From Azonexus sp. (GTDB lineage: Bacteria > Pseudomonadota > Gammaproteobacteria > Burkholderiales > Rhodocyclaceae): a stretch of 21,729 nucleotides of DNA. The notes under the pieces are model-generated. The model was not told the DNA's origin. It searched no databases and saw only the letters and a list, made by a program, of their open reading frames with translations. Below, one piece after another: positions 1-7,667 of this stretch. Location of the stretch: positions 1 through 21,729 of the forward strand of contig JAKLLI010000003.1 of assembly GCA_023150195.1 (NCBI GenBank), read 5' to 3'. The number at the start of each line of letters is the position of its first letter. Position 1 is the stretch's first letter. Made by a program: the position numbers and the translations under genes.

Positions 1-2567
1 GCATGCTGATACTTGACGTTGCTGACGTCGGCATGCGGTGCGGTTTCCTCAACATCTTCCGGCGTACGGATGTGGACCGTGAACACCACCCGGGTCACTT
101 CGCTGCGCACTTGGTCCAGCAAGGTTTCGAAGAGTTCGAAGGCTTCGCGCTTGTATTCCTGCTTGGGATTCTTTTGCGCATAACCGCGCAGATGAATCCC
201 CTGGCGCAGGTGATCCAGAGCTGCCAGATGCTCACGCCAATGGCTGTCCAGACTCTGCAACATCACATTGCGCTCGAACTGCTGGAAGGTTTCCGCCCCC
301 ACCAGCTCCACCTTGGCGGCATAGGTGGCATCGGCTTCGCTCAGGATGCGCTCAAGGATTTCTTCGTCGGACAGGGTCGGCTCATTCTTGAACCATTGCG
401 CGACCGGTGCCGCAATTTGCAGATCGGCGGCCAGCGCACGCTCCAGACCTTCCATATCCCACTGCTCGTCCACGGAATCCAGCGGCACATGCAGGCGGAA
501 GATATCGCCGATCACGCCGTGACGCATGGCCGTGATGGTTTCGGAGATGTCCTGGGTTTCGAGCAATTCGTTACGCTGCTGGTAGATCACCTTACGCTGA
601 TCGTTGGCGACATCGTCGTATTCCAGCAACTGTTTGCGAATATCGAAGTTGCGCGCTTCCACCTTGCGCTGCGCGGATTCCAGCGAACGGGTCACCAGCG
701 GATGCTCGATCGCCTCGCCTTCCGGCATCTTCAGCTTGTCCATGATGGCGCGCAGGCGCTCACCGGCAAAGATGCGCAACAGGGGATCGTCGAGGCAGAG
801 GTAAAACCGGGAAGAACCGGCATCGCCCTGACGACCGGCACGGCCGCGCAGCTGGTTGTCGATCCGGCGGGACTCGTGCCGTTCAGACCCAATGATGTGC
901 AGACCACCTGCGGCCAGCACGGTTTCGTGGACCGTTTTCCACTCAGCCTTCATGGCCTCGATGCGAGTGGCCTTGTCCACCTCGGACAAGCTTTCGTCGG
1001 CGCGCACCGCATCCAGCATTTTTTCGACATTGCCGCCCAGCACGATGTCGGTGCCGCGACCCGCCATATTGGTCGCAATGGTGATCATGCCCGGTCGACC
1101 GGCCTGCGCGACGATTTCTGCTTCGCGGGCGTGCTGCTTGGCGTTCAGGACCTGATGCGACAGTTTTCCCTTGTCGAGCAGGGAAGACAGTAATTCCGAG
1201 GCTTCGATCGAGGTCGTCCCCACCAGCACCGGCTGGCCCCGCTTGGCGCAATCCTTGATGTCGGCGATGATCGCCGCATGCTTTTCGTCGGCGGTCTTGA
1301 ACACCAGATCGTTCATGTCCTTGCGGGCCATCGGACGATTGGTCGGAATCACCACGGTTTCCAGACCATAAATCTGCTGGAATTCGTAGGCTTCCGTATC
1401 GGCCGTGCCGGTCATGCCGGCCAGCTTTTCGTACATCCGGAAATAATTCTGGAAGGTGATGGAGGCCAGCGTCTGGTTTTCCGCCTGAATGGCGACGCCT
1501 TCCTTGGCTTCAACCGCCTGGTGCAGCCCATCCGACCAGCGGCGGCCCGCCATCAAGCGTCCGGTAAACTCGTCCACGATGATGATTTCGCCATTCTGGA
1601 CGACGTAATGCTGGTCCTTGTTGAACAGGGTCAGCGCACGCAGGGCGGCATTCAGGTGATGCATCAGCGTGATATTGGCCGCATCGTACAGGCTGCTGCC
1701 CTCAGCCAGCAGCCCGGCCTGGGCCAGCAGGTCTTCGGCGCGCTCGTAACCGGCTTCGGACAGGTGGACCTGATGTCCCTTTTCATCCACCCAGTAATCA
1801 CCTTCGCCATTTTCTTCCATGGCGCGAGTGAGCTGCGGCACCACCGACTTCATGCGCAGATAGAGATCGGTATGGTCGTCCGCCTGTCCGGAAATGATCA
1901 GGGGCGTGCGCGCCTCGTCGATGAGGATGGAGTCCACTTCGTCGACGATGGCGAAACCGAGACTACGCTGCACACGCTGACCGGCGGTGTACACCATGTT
2001 GTCACGCAGGTAGTCGAAGCCGAATTCGTTATTGGTCCCGTAGGTGATGTCTGCGGCGTAAGCTTGCTGCTTCGTTTCATGATCCATCTGGGACAGATTG
2101 ACGCCTACGGTCAACCCCAGGAAACGATGCAATTTGCCCATCCACTCGGAGTCGCGCGTCGCCAGATAGTCGTTGACGGTGATGACATGGACCCCCTTGC
2201 CGGCAATGGCATTGAGGTAGGCGGGCAGCGTGCCGACCAGCGTCTTGCCTTCGCCGGTGCGCATTTCGGCGATCTTGCCGTAATGCAGCACCATGCCGCC
2301 GATCAACTGCACATCGAAATGGCGCATGCCGAGCACGCGCTTGCCGGCTTCGCGCACCACGGCAAAGGCTTCCGGCAACAGGTCATCGAGGGACTGGCCA
2401 TCGGCGTAGCGTTTGCGAAATTCATCCGTCTTGGCACGCAGGGCGCCATCATCCAGCGCCGCCATCTGCGGCTCCAGGGCATTGATACGCTTGACGGTCT
2501 GGGAATATTGCTTGATCAGCCGATCGTTACGGCTGCCGAAAATCTTTTTGAGTAGGCCGGAAATCAT
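1..2567 (-). CDS. secA: Protein translocase ATPase SecA (3' end cut by window edge)
   Basis: SecA is the ATPase motor that pushes unfolded preproteins through SecYEG at the inner membrane. About 855 residues are visible, starting [15 protein letters not shown], a typical SecA N terminus. The first nucleotide-binding domain has Walker A MRTGEGKT at 102-109 and a Walker B region [15 protein letters not shown] near residue 209. The crosslinking domain follows, then the second nucleotide-binding domain with [11 protein letters not shown] and [15 protein letters not shown]. The frame is open to base 1, so about 50 C-terminal residues are outside, where proteobacterial SecA usually has its zinc-binding SEC-C tail. 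I chose the ATG at 2567 by family alignment; no clear Shine-Dalgarno site precedes it. No secM-like leader gene fits upstream, unlike in E. coli. Identity is very secure. Confidence 0.97.
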   Translation of the reverse strand, partial: MISGLLKKIFGSRNDRLIKQYSQTVKRINALEPQMAALDDGALRAKTDEFRKRYADGQSLDDLLPEAFAVVREAGKRVLGMRHFDVQLIGGMVLHYGKIAEMRTGEGKTLVGTLPAYLNAIAGKGVHVITVNDYLATRDSEWMGKLHRFLGLTVGVNLSQMDHETKQQAYAADITYGTNNEFGFDYLRDNMVYTAGQRVQRSLGFAIVDEVDSILIDEARTPLIISGQADDHTDLYLRMKSVVPQLTRAMEENGEGDYWVDEKGHQVHLSEAGYERAEDLLAQAGLLAEGSSLYDAANITLMHHLNAALRALTLFNKDQHYVVQNGEIIIVDEFTGRLMAGRRWSDGLHQAVEAKEGVAIQAENQTLASITFQNYFRMYEKLAGMTGTADTEAYEFQQIYGLETVVIPTNRPMARKDMNDLVFKTADEKHAAIIADIKDCAKRGQPVLVGTTSIEASELLSSLLDKGKLSHQVLNAKQHAREAEIVAQAGRPGMITIATNMAGRGTDIVLGGNVEKMLDAVRADESLSEVDKATRIEAMKAEWKTVHETVLAAGGLHIIGSERHESRRIDNQLRGRAGRQGDAGSSRFYLCLDDPLLRIFAGERLRAIMDKLKMPEGEAIEHPLVTRSLESAQRKVEARNFDIRKQLLEYDDVANDQRKVIYQQRNELLETQDISETITAMRHGVIGDIFRLHVPLDSVDEQWDMEGLERALAADLQIAAPVAQWFKNEPTLSDEEILERILSEADATYAAKVELVGAETFQQFERNVMLQSLDSHWREHLAALDHLRQGIHLRGYAQKNPKQEYKREAFELFETLLDQVRSEVTRVVFTVHIRTPEDVEETAPHADVSNVKYQH

Positions 2568-2613
2568 CGCTTTGGAATCAGGGTGAGGCGCGAACAGGCG
2601 CAAGAAGGCAGGG

Positions 2614-2622
2614 ATTCTAGCA
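2614..2622 (-). promoter_or_regulatory. Possible extended -10 promoter element for secA
   Basis: Read on the minus strand this is TGC followed by TAGAAT, an extended -10 motif with five of six matches to TATAAT, ending 46 bp before the secA ATG. No -35 hexamer is visible at the right spacing; the upstream bases belong to GC-rich hairpins. Placement between two same-strand genes fits a separate secA start, but this is inference from a short motif. Confidence 0.4.
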
Positions 2623-2624
2623 CG

Positions 2625-2668
2625 CCCTGCCGGCAGGACCGGCGCCTCGGCAAGCGCCGAGGCAGGGT
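2625..2668 (-). terminator. Paired GC-rich hairpins after the M23 gene, possible terminator
   Basis: There are two adjacent inverted repeats just after the M23 stop codon. One is an 8-bp stem (GCCTCGGC at 2644-2651 with GCCGAGGC at 2656-2663, loop AAGC). The other is a perfect 12-bp palindrome CCTGCCGGCAGG at 2626-2637. The segments CCCTGCC (2625-2631) and GGCAGGG (2662-2668) can also pair with each other to enclose the 8-bp stem. No U run follows on the minus strand, so this is not a standard intrinsic terminator. It could instead protect the M23 mRNA end or act with Rho. Confidence 0.45.
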
Positions 2669-2669
2669 A

Positions 2670-3593
2670 TCAACGGCGCTTGACCTGGGCAAATTCCTGC
2701 CCGCGCTTGAGGAAATTTGCCGGATTCTGGGGTACACCGAGCATGCGCACTTCGAAATGCAGGTGCGGCCCGGTGGAGCGTCCGGTCGTGCCGACCTCGC
2801 CCACTTTCTCGCCGCGCCGCAGCATCTGCCCCGCCACCACCTCGATCATCGACATGTGTGCATAACGCGAGGTCAACCCATCGCCATGATCAATATCGAC
2901 CACGTTGCCGAAATCGGGATGGAAGTCCGCACTGGACACCACCCCATCGGCCGCTGCCACAATGGGCGTTCCCTGGGGCGCAGAAAAATCGAGTCCGTCG
3001 TGGCGCGCACGTAATCCGGCGAATGGATCACTGCGATAGCCAAAACCGGATCCCAGCACCGCATCCTTGACCGGCAGGGTGGTGGGCAACACACGGGATT
3101 CAACCCGCTTCTCGAGTAGTTTGAATTCCATGTAGGAGAACTCGTCCGTATGACGATCAACGCTTGCCGCCAGGCGCTCGATTTCTTCCTGCAACTCGTC
3201 CGAGGACATGGGTGCCGGCAGGTAAGGCCCACCTTGTCCCGGCGCACTCACCGGCGCTGCCGGCTTGCGTTGCTTGATACCCGCCAGATCCGACACCCGG
3301 CTTCCCAGATTATCCAGTTGCAGCAAGCGCCCCTGAAGCTCTCCCAGGCGAGTCGCCATCAACTGCAGGTTATTGGCAACATGCTCGCTCGCCTGACGGG
3401 ATTCTTCCTGCTGGATGGCATGCACCAGATCTTCGGCCACCGGCAAACGAAAATGCATCGACAGCCAGGAAACCAAAAATGCCGCCAGCAGAATCACGGT
3501 CACCAGAAGGCCCGTGCCGATCACGAGATGGCGGGGCATAATGGTGAGCGTACGCGCCGCTTTCAGGTGACGCGAAACAATGATGATCTGCAC
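2670..3593 (-). CDS. Membrane-anchored M23 (LytM-type) peptidoglycan endopeptidase
   Basis: This is a predicted zinc metallopeptidase of family M23, which cuts peptide crosslinks in murein. The protein is 307 residues from the chosen start. It has a short cytoplasmic N terminus, one membrane helix at about 23-45, a helical periplasmic linker at about 55-165 and a C-terminal LytM domain from about 180. The zinc ligands are present: H198 and D202 in RHDGLDF, and H277 and H279 in TGPHLHFEV. H246 in RYAHMS is also conserved. The domain therefore looks active, unlike degenerate EnvC or NlpD types. I chose the GTG at 3593 because GGAGG (3598-3602) lies 4 nt upstream. An ATG at 3605 or TTG at 3611 in frame would add 4 or 6 residues. 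Its substrate and partners are unknown. An M23 gene beside secA is common in betaproteobacteria and pseudomonads. Confidence 0.9.
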   Translation of the reverse strand: MQIIIVSRHLKAARTLTIMPRHLVIGTGLLVTVILLAAFLVSWLSMHFRLPVAEDLVHAIQQEESRQASEHVANNLQLMATRLGELQGRLLQLDNLGSRVSDLAGIKQRKPAAPVSAPGQGGPYLPAPMSSDELQEEIERLAASVDRHTDEFSYMEFKLLEKRVESRVLPTTLPVKDAVLGSGFGYRSDPFAGLRARHDGLDFSAPQGTPIVAAADGVVSSADFHPDFGNVVDIDHGDGLTSRYAHMSMIEVVAGQMLRRGEKVGEVGTTGRSTGPHLHFEVRMLGVPQNPANFLKRGQEFAQVKRR

Positions 3594-3597
3594 GGAA

Positions 3598-3602
3598 CCT
3601 CC
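3598..3602 (-). promoter_or_regulatory. Ribosome binding site deciding the M23 gene start
   Basis: GGAGG on the minus strand stands 4 nt before a GTG codon at 3593. It also falls inside the only longer reading of the gene (from 3605 or 3611), which argues for GTG initiation. It sits in the 10-bp gap between the divergent start codons of the M23 gene and dciA. Confidence 0.55.
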
Positions 3603-3603
3603 C

Positions 3604-4038
3604 ATGTACAAAGCGCCGCAAGACTACCTCAACGCCGATGCCGCCACAGGCCGGGTGATGGCCCATGCACGACGCCTGATGAAGCTTGCGCAGCGATTCG
3701 AAGCTGTCGCCCCCGGCCCCCTGCGCCATGCGGCGCACGTGGCCAATTACAAGTCGGGGAAAGTCATTATCCACGCCGATCATGGCGCGGTCGCCGCCAA
3801 ACTTCGCCAAATGAGCCGGCGTTTGTGCAGCGAATTATCGATTGAGGGTCTGGAGTGTAACGACATCGAGGTGAAAGTTCAACCTCGACAATCCCCTTTC
3901 CGATCAATAGCTTCCACGCAAAAACCCATTTCTGGCAAATCCATGAAAATGCTGCGGTCAACCTGCGAAAATCTACCAAAAGGGACACTGCGTGACGCGC
4001 TGGCCCAGCTGATTGCGCGTGCTACCAGCCAGGAATAA
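3604..4038 (+). CDS. dciA: DciA/DUF721 replicative helicase operator
   Basis: This is a 144-residue protein of the DUF721 family. In bacteria without DnaC or DnaI, DciA helps load the replicative helicase DnaB. The N-terminal part (about 1-90) has the family pattern: an initial helix with AHARRLMKL, then ANYKSGKVIIHADHGAVAAKLRQMS, which fits the KH-like alpha/beta fold. The basic tail (about 95-144) includes LRDALAQLI near the end. I chose the ATG at 3604 to match the usual family start; an in-frame ATG at 3580 would add eight residues and run into the M23 gene. It is the only gene on the plus strand. It overlaps the small membrane protein gene tail to tail by 17 bp and starts 10 bp from the M23 start. 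The family assignment is from sequence pattern and from the known neighbourhood lpxC-DUF721-M23-secA. Confidence 0.83.
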   Translation: MYKAPQDYLNADAATGRVMAHARRLMKLAQRFEAVAPGPLRHAAHVANYKSGKVIIHADHGAVAAKLRQMSRRLCSELSIEGLECNDIEVKVQPRQSPFRSIASTQKPISGKSMKMLRSTCENLPKGTLRDALAQLIARATSQE

Positions 4039-4213
4039 GCGCCAGGCGCTCGACAAACAGCAGGGAAAACACCAGCAGGGCCATCATCACACCGGCACTC
4101 AGCATGCGCTTTGCCAGCCAGAGATAGCGGGGATTTCGGGTCAACAGGTAGAGCAGCCCGCAGACTGCCAGTGCGATGCCCAGCAGGACTGCCAGCAGGC
4201 GCAGCAGCCACAT
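4022..4213 (-). CDS. Small two-helix membrane protein of unknown function
   Basis: This is a 63-residue hydrophobic protein that I do not recognise as a named family. It has a membrane helix at about 4-24, a short basic loop with RNPRYLWLAKR at about 26-36, and a second helix at about 38-56, ending LIPGW. By the positive-inside rule the loop should be cytoplasmic, with both ends in the periplasm. The ATG lies 7 bp after the lpxC stop, so it is probably cotranscribed with lpxC. No clear Shine-Dalgarno site is seen. Its last 17 bp overlap the end of dciA on the other strand. That it is a gene rests on its tight position after lpxC and its coherent membrane topology. No function can be assigned. 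Confidence 0.68.
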   Translation of the reverse strand: MWLLRLLAVLLGIALAVCGLLYLLTRNPRYLWLAKRMLSAGVMMALLVFSLLFVERLALIPGW

Positions 4214-4220
4214 TGGGGAA

Positions 4221-5135
4221 TCAGGCGGCTTGCGCCAGCCAGCGCGTCACGCCCTGCGGTGCCTGCGCCACATCGTCGAAGTGCACCAATTCCCAGGCAT
4301 CGGTTTGCTCGAGCAGGGTTCTGGCCAGCAGATTGTTCATCGCATGACCGCCCTTGTGCGAGGCATAGGCGGCCAACAAGGGATGACCGAGCAGGTAGAG
4401 GTCGCCGACGGCATCCAGAATCTTGTGTTTGACGAACTCGTCGCCATAGCGCAAGCCATCCTGATTCAGGACGCGGAATTCGTCGAGCACGATGGCGTTT
4501 TCCAGCCCGCCGCCCAGCGCCAGACCGTTTTCACGCAAATACTCGACTTCCTGCATGAAGCCGAAGGTACGGGCGCGGGAAATTTCGCGGATGTAAGATT
4601 GATTGGCGAAATCGATTTCCGCCGTTTGAGCAGATTTATCGATGGCCGGGTGATTGAACACAATCGAAAAACTGAGTCGATAGCCGTCGTAAGGCTCAAA
4701 ACGCGCCCATTTGTCGCCCTCGCGCACTTCCAGGGGACGCTTGACGCGGATGAATTGTTTGGGGGCATCCTGTTCTTCGATGCCTGCCGACTGAATCAGA
4801 AAAATGAAGGGGGCCGCCGAGCCATCCAGACTGGGCACTTCGGGTGCATCCAGATCAATCCAGGCGTTGTCGATGCCCAAACCACACAAGGCGGACATCA
4901 GATGTTCGATGGTGCCGACTTTCACGCCATCCTTTTCCAGACAGGAACACATGCGGGTGTCACCGACCAGAAACGCTTGCGCGGGAATATCGACCGGCTC
5001 AGGCAAATCGACGCGACGAAACACGATACCGGTATTCGGCGCCGCCGGTCTGAGGGTCATGCTGACCTTCACACCACCATGCAGGCCAACGCCTGCGGCG
5101 CGTATCACGGATTTCAGTGTGCGTTGCTTGAGCAT
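4221..5135 (-). CDS. lpxC: UDP-3-O-acyl-N-acetylglucosamine deacetylase LpxC
   Basis: This is the zinc deacetylase for the first committed step of lipid A synthesis, in the cytoplasm. It has 304 residues (E. coli LpxC has 305). The N terminus [20 protein letters not shown] matches the family and fixes the ATG at 5135, although an ORF extends upstream to 5180. The zinc ligands are visible: H78 in TIEHLMSAL, and H237 and D241 in [16 protein letters not shown]. The catalytic H264 is in [10 protein letters not shown]. It lies 85 bp after ftsZ, with a hairpin and a probable promoter between, so it may be transcribed both from the dcw cluster and on its own. No obvious Shine-Dalgarno site precedes the ATG. 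LpxC shows the organism makes lipopolysaccharide. Confidence 0.98.
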   Translation of the reverse strand: MLKQRTLKSVIRAAGVGLHGGVKVSMTLRPAAPNTGIVFRRVDLPEPVDIPAQAFLVGDTRMCSCLEKDGVKVGTIEHLMSALCGLGIDNAWIDLDAPEVPSLDGSAAPFIFLIQSAGIEEQDAPKQFIRVKRPLEVREGDKWARFEPYDGYRLSFSIVFNHPAIDKSAQTAEIDFANQSYIREISRARTFGFMQEVEYLRENGLALGGGLENAIVLDEFRVLNQDGLRYGDEFVKHKILDAVGDLYLLGHPLLAAYASHKGGHAMNNLLARTLLEQTDAWELVHFDDVAQAPQGVTRWLAQAA

Positions 5136-5161
5136 TGCAAGTAATTGAATGATTGGGGAAA

Positions 5162-5188
5162 GCGGCGCATTGTAACACAACGCGCCGC
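5162..5188 (-). terminator. Hairpin after ftsZ, possible terminator or attenuator
   Basis: On the minus strand, GCGGCGCGTTGT and ACAATGCGCCGC form a 12-bp stem around a GTT triloop, with one G-U wobble at position 8. TTTCCCC follows. It begins 33 bp after the ftsZ stop. The stem is strong but the U run is only three, so termination is likely partial. The 3' arm contains the proposed lpxC -10 box. Confidence 0.5.
5169..5177 (-). promoter_or_regulatory. Probable extended -10 promoter of lpxC
   Basis: The minus strand reads TGT followed by TACAAT, an extended -10 element with five of six matches to TATAAT, 34 bp before the lpxC ATG. At 16-18 bp upstream only GC-rich and A-rich sequence is seen, with no -35 hexamer. 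E. coli lpxC is also known to have its own promoter after ftsZ. It lies in the loop and 3' arm of the hairpin at 5162-5188. Confidence 0.5.
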
Positions 5189-5220
5189 CGCCCTTTTTCA
5201 GAGAATGAATTGCTTACAAC

Positions 5221-6399
5221 TTAGTCGGCCTGCTTCCTCAAGAAGGCCGGAATGTCGTAGCGATCGACACCGCTGTTGGCCAATGCCTCGACCGTCACAT
5301 TGCGCTTGCGCACCACGGCCGGCACATCGGCAATCTGGTTGTAGTCGATCGTCGCGTTGGAGAAAGCCACTGCATCATGCGTTCCGGTGGCCACCGCTTC
5401 CACGACCGGCGTGTTGATCACTTCAAACGTCTGGCGCTTGGCTGCTGCCTGACCCAGACCGGTAGCGACGACGGTAACGCGCAGCGAATCGCCCATCAAA
5501 TCGTCGTAGACCGCACCAAAGATGATGTGAGCGTCTTCGGCCGCGAAGGCCTTGACGGTGTTCATCACCTCATTGACTTCCTTCATCTTCAGATTGCCCT
5601 TGGCGGCGGTGATATTGACCAGCACGCCCTTGGCGCCGGACAGATTGACGCCTTCCAGCAAAGGCGAAGCGACGGCCTGCTCGGCGGCGACACGCGCACG
5701 GTCGACGCCGGCAGCCGCGGCAGAACCCATCATCGCGCGGCCCATTTCACCCATCACGGTGCGCACGTCTTCGAAGTCGACGTTAACCAAACCGGGGTAG
5801 GTAATGATTTCGGCAATACCGCCCACGGCGTTCTTCAACACATCGTCAGCCGCCTTGAAGCAGTCATCAACATCAGCGTCATCGCCCATGACTTCCATCA
5901 GCTTGTCGTTGAGAATGACGATCAGCGAGTCAACATGCTTGGAAAACTCGGCGATCCCGGCTTCCGCAGACTTCATGCGCTTGCCGCCTTCGAAGCTGAA
6001 GGGTTTGGTGACCACGCCCACCGTCAGGATGCCCATTTCGCGGGCGATTTCCGCCACAACCGGCGCCGCGCCCGTGCCCGTGCCGCCGCCCATGCCAGCG
6101 GTGATGAAGGCCATGTGCGCGCCGTCGAGGGCGGCACGGATTTCGTCCTTGTGCGCATCGGCGGCCGCCTTGCCAGCCTCCGGCTTGGCGCCGGCGCCAA
6201 GACCCGTCTTGCCGAGCGACAGCTTGCTCGATGCGGCATTGCGCGCCAGTGCCTGCGCATCGGTGTTGGCAGCGATGAATTCAACGCCATTCACGCCTTC
6301 GCGAATCATGTGCTCGATGGCATTGCCACCAGCACCGCCGACCCCGAACACCTTGATGATGGTGCCGAGTTCTTCTTCCTTCTCGATGATTTCAAACAT
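5221..6399 (-). CDS. ftsZ: Cell division GTPase FtsZ
   Basis: FtsZ is the tubulin-like GTPase that forms the Z ring at midcell and recruits the divisome. It has 392 residues. The N-terminal GTPase domain starts VFGVGGAGGNA at 17-27 and has the tubulin signature GGGTGTG at 104-110. The T7 synergy loop is NVDFEDV at 206-212, with N206, D208 and D211 present for GTP hydrolysis. A variable linker follows at about 320-378, and the C-terminal peptide DIPAFLRKQAD is the usual docking site for FtsA and other tethers. The ATG at 6399 is chosen because AGGAGGT stands just upstream; the frame opens further up to 6432 but without family support. It lies 34 bp after ftsA, the widest gap so far in the cluster. 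Confidence 0.99.
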   Translation of the reverse strand: MFEIIEKEEELGTIIKVFGVGGAGGNAIEHMIREGVNGVEFIAANTDAQALARNAASSKLSLGKTGLGAGAKPEAGKAAADAHKDEIRAALDGAHMAFITAGMGGGTGTGAAPVVAEIAREMGILTVGVVTKPFSFEGGKRMKSAEAGIAEFSKHVDSLIVILNDKLMEVMGDDADVDDCFKAADDVLKNAVGGIAEIITYPGLVNVDFEDVRTVMGEMGRAMMGSAAAAGVDRARVAAEQAVASPLLEGVNLSGAKGVLVNITAAKGNLKMKEVNEVMNTVKAFAAEDAHIIFGAVYDDLMGDSLRVTVVATGLGQAAAKRQTFEVINTPVVEAVATGTHDAVAFSNATIDYNQIADVPAVVRKRNVTVEALANSGVDRYDIPAFLRKQAD

Positions 6400-6403
6400 G
6401 ACT

Positions 6404-6410
6404 ACCTCCT
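6404..6410 (-). promoter_or_regulatory. Near-perfect ribosome binding site of ftsZ
   Basis: AGGAGGT on the minus strand, with the GGAGG core 5 nt before the ATG at 6399. It sits in the 34-bp ftsA-ftsZ gap, which is otherwise U-rich in the transcript (two runs of T between the ftsA stop and this site). Both features fit the known need for much more FtsZ than FtsA or FtsQ. Confidence 0.8.
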
Positions 6411-6433
6411 CTGAAAAACCGGTAAAAAACAAA

Positions 6434-7663
6434 TCAGAAATTTTTTGAGAACCACTGCTTCATGCTGGAGAAGACGTCCTTGACGCCCTGCTTCTCCTGA
6501 ATTTTTTGGCCGCGCCGGCGCTGTGTCTGCGCTTCGAGCAAGAGGCCGAATGCCGTCGAAAACCGGGGGTTCTGGACGACGTCGGCCAGACTGCCGGCGT
6601 ATTTCGGATTGCCCAGGCGCACGGGCATATGGAAGATTTCCTCGCCCAGCTCGACCATCCCGGGCATCACGCTAGCGCCACCGGTCAACACGATGCCGGA
6701 GGACAAAACCTCCTCGAAGCCGGCCCGGCGCAATTCGTTCTGGATCAACTCGAACAGTTCTTCCACGCGCGGCTGGATCACATCGGCCAGCGCACGACGG
6801 CTCAGCTTGCGGCTCGGCCGGTCATCCACCCCGGCGACATCCAGGTTTTCGTTGAGATCGGCCAGTTGCGACAAGGCGCAGCCGTATTTGCACTTGATGT
6901 CCTCGGCTTCGCGGGTCGGCGTGCGCAGGGCCATGGCGATGTCGTTGGTAATCTGGTCACCGGCGATGGGAATCACCGAGGTGTGGCGAATCGCGCCTTG
7001 CGTCCATACCGCCAGATCGGTGGTACCGCCGCCGATGTCGATCAGGCAAACGCCGAGATCCTTTTCGTCCTCGGAGAGCACGGCATAGCTGGAGGCGAGC
7101 GGCTGCAACACCAGATCGTTCACTTCCAGACCGCAGCGACGCACACATTTGACAATATTCTGTGCGGCAGAGACTGCGCCGGTCACGATGTGCGTCTTGA
7201 CCTCCAGGCGCATCCCGCTCATCCCGATGGGTTCGCGAATGCCATCCTGGCCATCGATCACGAACTCCTGGGTCAGGATGTGCAGAATTTCCTGATCCGC
7301 CGGAATCGGCATCGCCTTCGCGGTTTCAATCACCCGCTCGACATCGCCCGGCGTCACCTCCTTGTCCTTGATTGCCACCATGCCATTGGAGTTGAAGCTC
7401 TTGATGTGGCTGCCGGCAATGCCGGTATACACCGTGCTCACCTTGCAATCCGCCATCAATTCCACTTCCTGCACCACGCGGCTGATGGTGTGCACCGTCT
7501 CCTCGATATTGACCACCACGCCTTTTTTGAGGCCGCGCGAATCCTGCGATCCCATGCCGATCACGCTCATCTTGCCTTCGTGATCGAGTTCGGCCACAAG
7601 GGCGACGATCTTCGATGTCCCGATATCCAGCCCGACAATCAGATCCTTGTTGTCCCTGCTCAT
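6434..7663 (-). CDS. ftsA: Cell division actin-like ATPase FtsA
   Basis: FtsA is the actin-family protein that tethers FtsZ to the inner membrane and signals to the divisome. It has 409 residues (E. coli 420). Phosphate-1 loop GLDIGTSKIV is at 11-20, phosphate-2 DIGGGTTDLAVW at 209-220, and the adenosine motif LTGGASVMPGM at 326-336. The SHS2 (1C) domain replaces actin subdomain 1B at about 84-165. The last residues VFSSMKQWFSKNF form the amphipathic membrane-targeting helix. I chose the ATG at 7663, which gives MSRDNKDLIVGLDIG, over upstream in-frame ATGs inside ftsQ. The ftsQ stop is 4 nt upstream, so translation is probably coupled. The ribosome binding site is weak (AAGGG about 12 nt upstream). 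Confidence 0.98.
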   Translation of the reverse strand: MSRDNKDLIVGLDIGTSKIVALVAELDHEGKMSVIGMGSQDSRGLKKGVVVNIEETVHTISRVVQEVELMADCKVSTVYTGIAGSHIKSFNSNGMVAIKDKEVTPGDVERVIETAKAMPIPADQEILHILTQEFVIDGQDGIREPIGMSGMRLEVKTHIVTGAVSAAQNIVKCVRRCGLEVNDLVLQPLASSYAVLSEDEKDLGVCLIDIGGGTTDLAVWTQGAIRHTSVIPIAGDQITNDIAMALRTPTREAEDIKCKYGCALSQLADLNENLDVAGVDDRPSRKLSRRALADVIQPRVEELFELIQNELRRAGFEEVLSSGIVLTGGASVMPGMVELGEEIFHMPVRLGNPKYAGSLADVVQNPRFSTAFGLLLEAQTQRRRGQKIQEKQGVKDVFSSMKQWFSKNF

Positions 7664-7667
7664 AGTC

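Noticed and set aside
1..36. GCATGC at both 1-6 and 31-36
   Set aside because: Lies within secA coding sequence; two copies of a 6-bp palindrome have no support as a site.
3..2555. Two long plus-strand open frames (396 and 425 codons) opposite secA
   Set aside because: SecA is fully intact on the minus strand; these frames show no family motif and the same His/Gln-rich composition of antisense shadows.
3767..3775. TTATCCACG, one mismatch from a DnaA box, inside dciA
   Set aside because: A single 8-of-9 match is expected by chance in about 22 kb on two strands. There is no cluster of boxes, no AT-rich unwinding region and no dnaA or dnaN nearby, so no origin is claimed.
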